Of a stretch of DNA of 64,000 bases, positions 59,528 through 64,000 are shown one piece after another. The position numbers and the translations under genes were made by a program. The first letter of the stretch is position 1. Every line of letters starts with the position of its first letter. The stretch is from G965279355 sp965279355. GTDB lineage: Bacteria; Pseudomonadota; Alphaproteobacteria; CACIAM-22H2. The notes beneath the pieces are model-generated. The model was not told the DNA's origin and searched no databases. It saw only the letters and a list, made by a program, of their open reading frames with translations. The stretch is from contig OZ257155.1 of assembly GCA_965279355.1 (NCBI GenBank), forward strand, positions 4,588,001 through 4,652,000, written 5' to 3'.

Positions 59528-60540
59528 TGCCAGCCCCGGCGCATGCTGGTCAGCAACCAGATAAAGAAAGGCGTGCCGAGCAGGGCGGTGAGCACGCCAA
59601 GCGGAATTTCGATGGACGCGGCCGTGCGGGCGATCGTGTCGACGATCAGCAGGAAGGCCGCGCCCAGCAGGATGGAGCAGGGCAGCAGACGGCCGAACTC
59701 GGGACCGACCAGCAGGCGCGCAATATGCGGGATCAGCAGGCCGACCCAGCCGACGATGCCGGAGATGGAAACGGCGGCGGCTGTCATCAGGGTCGCGGCG
59801 GTGATGATCAGGGCGCGCATTCGGCCGGTGCTGACGCCGAGGGCCCGCGCTTCTTCGTCGTCGAGCGACAGCAGGTTCATTCGCCAGCGCAGCAGATAGA
59901 GCGGCACAAGGCCGAGCAGGATCGGCAGCACTACCGACCAAACATCGTCCGGATTGGTCGAGGCGAGGCTACCGAGCAGCCAGAAGGTAATGGCCGGCAG
60001 CTGGTTGTAGGGATCGGCGACATATTTCAGGACGGCCACGCCGGCTCCAAACAGCGCGCCGACCGCCACGCCCGCCAGCACCAGGCCCAGGATCGGATCA
60101 TGCCCGCGTGTCGCAAGGCCGATGCCGTAGACGACCGCGACCGCGACCAGTCCGAAGCCGAAGGACATTCCCTGGATCGCAAGCACCGGCAGCGACAGGA
60201 AGATGCCAAGCGCAGCACCCAAAGCTGCGCCTGACGAGACGCCGAGAATATCGGGCGAGACGAGCGGATTGCGGAACAGGCCCTGATACGCGGTGCCGGC
60301 GGCGGCCAGCGCCGCGCCGACCAGAGCCTCCGCCGCAATGCGCGGTCCACGAATGCGCAGCACGACGGCTTCGGTGCTGGCGGAAAGGTCGTGCGTCTGG
60401 CCGGTTAGGGCGGCCCAGAGGATGGTCGCCACATCGCCCGGCGTAACCGGAAACTTGCCGATGGCGAAGGCCGCAACCGCGGCAACGATGAGCACGATGC
60501 CGGCGCCGGCAGTCCACAGGAAGGCGGCGGAATATTTCAT
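59524..60540 (-). CDS. FecCD/BtuC-type ABC transporter permease
   Basis: This 338-aa protein with about ten membrane helices has the FecCD-family signatures 'LRIRGPRIAAEALVGAALAA' near residue 65, 'GTAYQGLFRNPLVSPDILGV' near 87, and 'SGIVGWVGLLIPHIARLLVG' near 260. Family members import siderophores, heme, cobalamin or, in the MolB branch, molybdate and tungstate. Position among molybdate/tungstate genes favours the last option. It lies nine bases after the binding-protein gene. Confidence 0.9.
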   Translation of the reverse strand: MKYSAAFLWTAGAGIVLIVAAVAAFAIGKFPVTPGDVATILWAALTGQTHDLSASTEAVVLRIRGPRIAAEALVGAALAAAGTAYQGLFRNPLVSPDILGVSSGAALGAALGIFLSLPVLAIQGMSFGFGLVAVAVVYGIGLATRGHDPILGLVLAGVAVGALFGAGVAVLKYVADPYNQLPAITFWLLGSLASTNPDDVWSVVLPILLGLVPLYLLRWRMNLLSLDDEEARALGVSTGRMRALIITAATLMTAAAVSISGIVGWVGLLIPHIARLLVGPEFGRLLPCSILLGAAFLLIVDTIARTAASIEIPLGVLTALLGTPFFIWLLTSMRRGWQ

Positions 60541-60549
60541 GCCGCGATG

Positions 60550-61614
60550 TTATGGGCGCTGGACGCCGGCATTGCGCAACAGAAGGTTGAGTTGAGCATT
60601 GGTCGGCGTCTGATGATAGAAGCGCGTGTAGAAGCCGCGCACATCGCGGCGCAGGTCGCCGTCGAACTCCTGCGGATACAGGATGGCCGTCAGCCAGAGC
60701 AGGCCGATCAGACGGTTTACCGAAGGCGGGGAGTCGACCCAGCCGAACGGCAGGACCGGCGAGAGGAAGACGCGGCGGTTACGCACCGCGGCGACGCCGC
60801 GCCAGGACGGATCGGCGGCAACGTCGCGATGGAAATTCTCATCGAAGGTGACGATCGTATCCGGGTTCCAGGCGAGGATCTGTTCCAGCGACACCGTCGC
60901 AAGGCCGCCTTTGCCGAGCGCTTCTCCCGCCACGTTGATCGCGCCGACCCGCTCGATGCTCTCGACATTGATCGAGCCGGTGAGGCCCGTGTTCAGCCCT
61001 TTGGGGCCGCGCGCGTAATAGACGCGGGGACGGCGGTTTGTCGGAACGCGGGCAAGGATCGCGTCGACCCGTTGCAGGATGGCGCGCGTTGCGGCGATCA
61101 GTTCGGTGGCGCGTTGCTGGATGCCGAGCAGGACGCCGAGCCGCTCATAGGCGGCTTCTATGGCGGGGAAATTACCGTCGATGAGTACATACGGAACACC
61201 GGTCTGCTCCTGCACGCGATCCGCCAGCGATGTGAAGGTCGGCGCTACCGCGCCATAGTCAAAGACAAGATCCGGCTTTACCGCGAGCACGACTTCGACA
61301 TTTGCCGTATTGCCGCGGCCCGTCAGACGGCCAAGTCCCGGCAGCGTTCCGTAGCGCGCGGGCACGAACGCCTGTTCCGCCGGGCTGAAGGCGCTGGTCC
61401 ATCCGATCAGGGTGTCTGGTGCCAGCGTGTAGAGCAGGATAGCGGCGGGTGGCCCGGCGGCAAATACGCGCTGCACCCGCGCCGGAACCGCGACGTTGCG
61501 TCCGGCGGAATCGATAAACATCCGCCGGTCGTTGGCTTGTCCGAAGGCGGGCAGGGTCTGCGTTGCCAATGCCGCGCCGCCAAGTGCGGCGAAATGGCGA
61601 CGCGTCAGCTTCAT
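60550..61614 (-). CDS. BtuF/FecB-type substrate-binding protein, probable molybdate/tungstate (MolA-like)
   Basis: This 354-aa periplasmic protein has a Tat-like signal, 'MKLTRRHFAALGGAALATQ'. It belongs to the class III binding proteins with a long central helix: 'RVFAAGPPAAILLYTLAPDT' near residue 50, 'KPDLVFDYGAVAPTF' near 112 and 'ILAWNPDTIVTFDENFHRDV' near 263. Fold and partner genes match BtuCDF/FecBCD importers. The molbindin gene seven bases upstream and the tup/mod genes before it suggest an oxyanion ligand, as in Haemophilus MolBCA. Iron-siderophore or cobalamin binding is the main alternative. Confidence 0.8.
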   Translation of the reverse strand: MKLTRRHFAALGGAALATQTLPAFGQANDRRMFIDSAGRNVAVPARVQRVFAAGPPAAILLYTLAPDTLIGWTSAFSPAEQAFVPARYGTLPGLGRLTGRGNTANVEVVLAVKPDLVFDYGAVAPTFTSLADRVQEQTGVPYVLIDGNFPAIEAAYERLGVLLGIQQRATELIAATRAILQRVDAILARVPTNRRPRVYYARGPKGLNTGLTGSINVESIERVGAINVAGEALGKGGLATVSLEQILAWNPDTIVTFDENFHRDVAADPSWRGVAAVRNRRVFLSPVLPFGWVDSPPSVNRLIGLLWLTAILYPQEFDGDLRRDVRGFYTRFYHQTPTNAQLNLLLRNAGVQRP

Positions 61615-61620
61615 GGCGAG

Positions 61621-61827
61621 CTACTTGCCAACGATGACGTCGGAGGCCTTGATGATCGCGTAGGCGGTATCGCCCTTCTTCAGCTTGAGGTCCTTCGCCG
61701 CCTCATTGGTGATCGATGCCGTGACGATGGAGCCACCGCCGACGTCGATCTTCACATGCGCGGTGGTTGCGCCGATGACGACGCTCTTCACCTTGCCCTT
61801 GAGGACGTTGCGCGCACTGAGCTTCAT
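61621..61827 (-). CDS. mop: Molbindin (TOBE/Mop domain protein)
   Basis: This 68-aa protein is a single TOBE/Mop domain: 'MKLSARNVLKGKVKSVVIGA', then 'TASITNEAAKDLKLKKGDTA' and 'IIKASDVIVGK'. Molbindins form ring-shaped oligomers in the cytoplasm that bind molybdate or tungstate, buffering or storing it. The ATG at 61827 is the family start; the frame opens nine codons earlier. It is six bases before the MolA-like gene, and a GC-rich hairpin separates it from the modA-like gene. Confidence 0.9.
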   Translation of the reverse strand: MKLSARNVLKGKVKSVVIGATTAHVKIDVGGGSIVTASITNEAAKDLKLKKGDTAYAIIKASDVIVGK

Positions 61828-61848
61828 GGTGCCTCGCTTTCGAAAATG

Positions 61849-61888
61849 CCCCACCCCGCCATCCCTTTTACAGGAAAGCGGGGTGGGG
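61849..61888 (-). terminator. GC-rich hairpin between the modA-like gene and mop
   Basis: Perfect 11 bp arms (61849-61859 CCCCACCCCGC and 61878-61888 GCGGGGTGGGG) enclose an 18-base loop. On the minus strand it starts one base after the modA-like stop and is followed by CATTTTCG. It may be a weak terminator or attenuator that lowers expression of the downstream mop-mol genes. Confidence 0.6.
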
Positions 61889-61889
61889 T

Positions 61890-62699
61890 TCAGCTACCCG
61901 TCACTGGGAGGTTGACGGGCGTGAAGCCGTGGCGTTCTAGGATCTTCTGGCCGGCTGGCGACAGGATGTAGAGCACCAGTCGCGAAGCTGCCGGACGTGC
62001 GTCGCCGATCAGGGTGAGTCCATAGTCGGCGCCAACCGTGAGAGTATCTGGTAACGCGATCATTTTCAGAGATGGCACTTCGGCGATCGCCTGCACCGCA
62101 TTGGTACAGTAAGTCAGAAACAGATCGGCCTGCTTGCTTTCGACGATCTGCCCATAGACGTTGCGGTTTGCCGGTGGCGGCGGTGAATTTGGGCCGCCGG
62201 TGAGCTGCATTGCCTTGGCGTCGAGGGTCTTCAAGGTGCCGCTGCGCAGCTTCTCTGCCCGTTCGAAGACCAGCCAGGCGTAGTCCCCGGATGGATCGGC
62301 TTTCGGGGTCGACGTGCCGAGCTTCACCGACGCATCGAGCATTCGGTCGAGCAGCGTATCGGGGTTTGCCGAAAAATCGTTACGCGCGAGCCCGCACATG
62401 CGGTTGCGGGTGAAGACGACAGCCGGGCCGGCCGTACCTGCGCGCATCAGTGTGGTGGGGTGGCCGGTGTCGGCGGAGGTGAACACCTCCGCCGGCTCAC
62501 CTTTTTCGATTCGCTCACGCAACAGCCCTGAAGCGCCGAAGGTGGCGGCGACCGGTATGCCGTAATCCTTCTGGAAAGCGGCGCCGATTTCCGTCATCGC
62601 GGCGCGCAGACTGCCAGCGGAGTACAGTCGAACCGGCTCTTGAGCCTGAACGACCGATGGCATCAGCAACGCCGCCGCGAGTAGGATGAAGCGGCGCAT
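61890..62699 (-). CDS. ModA-like molybdate/oxyanion-binding protein
   Basis: This 269-aa periplasmic protein has a signal peptide (about residues 1-19) and the ModA pattern 'VRLYSAGSLRAAMTEIGAAF' at the mature N-terminus, 'GEPAEVFTSADTGHPTTL' near 67, and 'DYAWLVFERAEKL' near 154. ModA proteins bind molybdate or tungstate through main-chain amides and Ser side chains. No modB or modC follows it, so it may share the TupBC membrane partners, or act with permeases elsewhere. It lies four bases after tupA. Confidence 0.82.
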   Translation of the reverse strand: MRRFILLAAALLMPSVVQAQEPVRLYSAGSLRAAMTEIGAAFQKDYGIPVAATFGASGLLRERIEKGEPAEVFTSADTGHPTTLMRAGTAGPAVVFTRNRMCGLARNDFSANPDTLLDRMLDASVKLGTSTPKADPSGDYAWLVFERAEKLRSGTLKTLDAKAMQLTGGPNSPPPPANRNVYGQIVESKQADLFLTYCTNAVQAIAEVPSLKMIALPDTLTVGADYGLTLIGDARPAASRLVLYILSPAGQKILERHGFTPVNLPVTGS

Positions 62700-62703
62700 C
62701 GGC

Positions 62704-63540
62704 TCATGTCCCCGCTTTCTTGTAGTTGGGGAAGAACAGCGACTGGCCTTCGATCTTGTAGTCGGCGATGGCTTTCTGGCCTTCCGGCGATGTCAGCCAG
62801 TCCACGAACGCCATGCCCATGTCCTTTTTGACATGCGCGTGCTTGGCTGGGTTCACAAGCATGACGCCGTACTGATTGAAGAGTCGCTGGTCGCCTTCGA
62901 CAACGATGGTGAGGTCGCCGCGGTTCTTGAAGCTGAGCCAGGTGGCACGGTCGGTCAGCACATAGGCGTTCATGCCGGAGCTGACGTTGAGCGTCGGGCC
63001 CATTCCCTGGCCGGTCTCGCGATACCAGGGGCCTTTGTCCTTATCGAGATCGACAGTGGCGATCTTCCAAAGACGGAGTTCGGCGGCATGCGTGCCGCTC
63101 TTGTCGCCGCGCGACGCGAACGGCGTCTTGCTGTCGGCGATCTTCTTGAGAGACGCCGCGATGTCCTTGCTGCCGGCGACTTTCGCCGGATCGGATTTCG
63201 GGCCGATCAGGACGAAGTCGTTGTACATGACCTCGCGCCGGTCGACGCCGGAGCCTTCGGCGACGAATTTCTCTTCGGCGGCCTTGTCATGAACGAACAC
63301 CACGTCGGCATCGCCGCGCCGTCCGGTGTCGAGGGCCTGTCCGGTGCCCTGCGCGACCACGCGAACTTCGATGCCGGTCTTCTGCCTGAAGATCGGCAGG
63401 ATATGGCCGAACAGGCCGGAATCCTGCGTCGAGGTGGTCGACGACACGATGATGAACTTGTCCTGCGCCGCGGCGGGCAGGGCGAACGCGGCCAGCGAGA
63501 GCGCGGCGGCGGCAAGGAACGATCGGCGTTGAAACATCAT
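62704..63540 (-). CDS. tupA: Tungstate ABC transporter substrate-binding protein
   Basis: This 278-aa periplasmic protein has a signal peptide ('RRSFLAAAALSLAAFALPAA') and the TupA hallmark motifs 'TTSTQDSG' (residues 35-42) and 'FASRGDKSGTHAAELRLW' near 142, whose side chains contact the oxyanion. TupA binds tungstate with very high affinity and distinguishes it from molybdate. The ATG overlaps the stop of tupC by four bases. The order tupC-tupA here means tupB, if present, lies beyond the right edge. Confidence 0.92.
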   Translation of the reverse strand: MMFQRRSFLAAAALSLAAFALPAAAQDKFIIVSSTTSTQDSGLFGHILPIFRQKTGIEVRVVAQGTGQALDTGRRGDADVVFVHDKAAEEKFVAEGSGVDRREVMYNDFVLIGPKSDPAKVAGSKDIAASLKKIADSKTPFASRGDKSGTHAAELRLWKIATVDLDKDKGPWYRETGQGMGPTLNVSSGMNAYVLTDRATWLSFKNRGDLTIVVEGDQRLFNQYGVMLVNPAKHAHVKKDMGMAFVDWLTSPEGQKAIADYKIEGQSLFFPNYKKAGT

Positions 63541-64000
63541 GGCATCTCCTCCTTCAGGAAAGCTCGGGCTTCTGGGGATTGCGGGTCGTTGAAGAAGCGG
63601 CTTGTCGGCGCGCGCTCGACCAGACGGCCGCGGTCGATGAACAGGATCTCGTCGGCGAGGCGGCGCGCCTGGCCGAGATTATGGGTGGTCATGACGATCT
63701 TCGTGCCGGCAGCAGCGATCGCCTTGACGATCTCTTCCACCGCACGCGTCGCGGCGGGATCGAGGCTGGCGGTCGGCTCGTCGAGGAACAGCATTTCCGG
63801 CTGCAGCGCCCAGGCGCGCGCCAGCGCGACGCGCTGCTGCTCGCCGCCGGACAGCACGCGCGCCGGACGGTCGGCGACGGCGGCAAGGCCGACACGGTCG
63901 AGATAGTCCCGCGCCATGTCCGTGCGCGCGCCGACGCCGAGGCCGGCGAGCTTGAGACCGTAGGCAACGTTGGCGAGCGCGGAGCGCCGCAGCATCACCG
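63537..64000 (-). CDS. tupC: Tungstate ABC transporter ATP-binding protein (partial, 5' end outside window)
   Basis: The visible 154 codons are the C-terminal part of an ABC ATPase: 'MLRRSALANVAYGLKLAG' (after the Q-loop), the signature 'LSGGEQQRVALARAWALQ', Walker B 'MLFLDEPTASLDP', and the H-loop 'VMTTHNLGQARRLAD'. The Walker A region is beyond the edge. Coupling to tupA by a four-base overlap supports a tungstate importer. Confidence 0.88.
   Translation of the reverse strand, partial: VMLRRSALANVAYGLKLAGLGVGARTDMARDYLDRVGLAAVADRPARVLSGGEQQRVALARAWALQPEMLFLDEPTASLDPAATRAVEEIVKAIAAAGTKIVMTTHNLGQARRLADEILFIDRGRLVERAPTSRFFNDPQSPEARAFLKEEMP

Noticed and set aside
58751..61614. Reading the FecCD-type importer simply as an iron-siderophore transporter
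   Set aside because: No TonB receptor, siderophore gene or clear Fur box was seen, and the flanking genes are all Mo/W-related; siderophore uptake is kept only as an alternative.

Overview
This 64 kb window is a GC-rich chromosomal segment that reads as Alphaproteobacteria. The evidence is a compact nuoA-N operon followed by birA-coaX-rnj-mce-DUF1467, a short editing-less type prolyl-tRNA synthetase of 441 aa, several Tat-type signal peptides, and start regions with a -10 box right next to the ATG. I cannot assign a genus; Hyphomicrobiales or Rhodospirillales relatives are plausible. No insertion sequence, prophage, CRISPR array or rRNA was seen. One tRNA gene, tRNA-Asp(GTC), is present.

Layout. 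1-1187 (-): a TolQ/ExbB-like proton channel and a partner cut by the window edge. 1604-4988 (+): an unknown polytopic membrane protein, a fatty acid desaturase and mtnA. 5079-5155: tRNA-Asp. 5393-19644 (+): the complete 14-gene complex I operon, nuoA to nuoN with no inserted ORF, running on almost without gaps into birA, coaX, rnj, mce, a DUF1467 gene and tag (to 24084). 24153-28855: an MFS transporter, a convergent AzgA-type purine permease, a small exported protein and proS. 28879-31655 (-): two coupled membrane-associated GTPases. 31952-37085: an accessory catabolic cluster (MarR regulator, MetE-like methyltransferase, ACS-family MFS transporter, alpha/beta hydrolase, gentisate-dioxygenase-like bicupin), in which two copies of one 18 bp palindrome mark likely shared operators.

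37497-44937 is a copper-resistance island. A minus-strand operon (DUF2946-like Cys/His protein, small His-tailed protein, TolC-like lipoprotein, multicopper oxidase, cupredoxin, CusF-like protein, DUF3147 protein) diverges from a P1B copper ATPase carrying two YHS domains. Two CueR-type promoters with 19 bp spacers lie back to back between them. 44934-51293 holds a zinc-hydrolase operon (ArgE-like deacetylase, amidohydrolase, aspartoacylase-like), a divergent oligopeptide-type binding protein, a PPK2 kinase and a YjbR/MmcQ protein. nadK and a TauE/SafE transporter follow.

52864-64000 is dominated by molybdenum/tungsten biology: moaA, a multi-cluster ferredoxin-like protein, a helix-turn-helix regulator fused to a periplasmic-binding-type sensor domain, and a minus-strand run of tupC (partial), tupA, a modA-like gene, a molbindin and a complete FecCD/BtuCD-type ABC importer. 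Inside it sits an unusual TPR protein with a PRMT7/PRMT9-like methyltransferase domain, translationally coupled to the regulator, and a 39-residue membrane peptide gene. The most interesting leads are the shared MarR-type palindrome, the divergent CueR promoters, the oxyanion transporter supercluster, and the bacterial TPR-PRMT protein.
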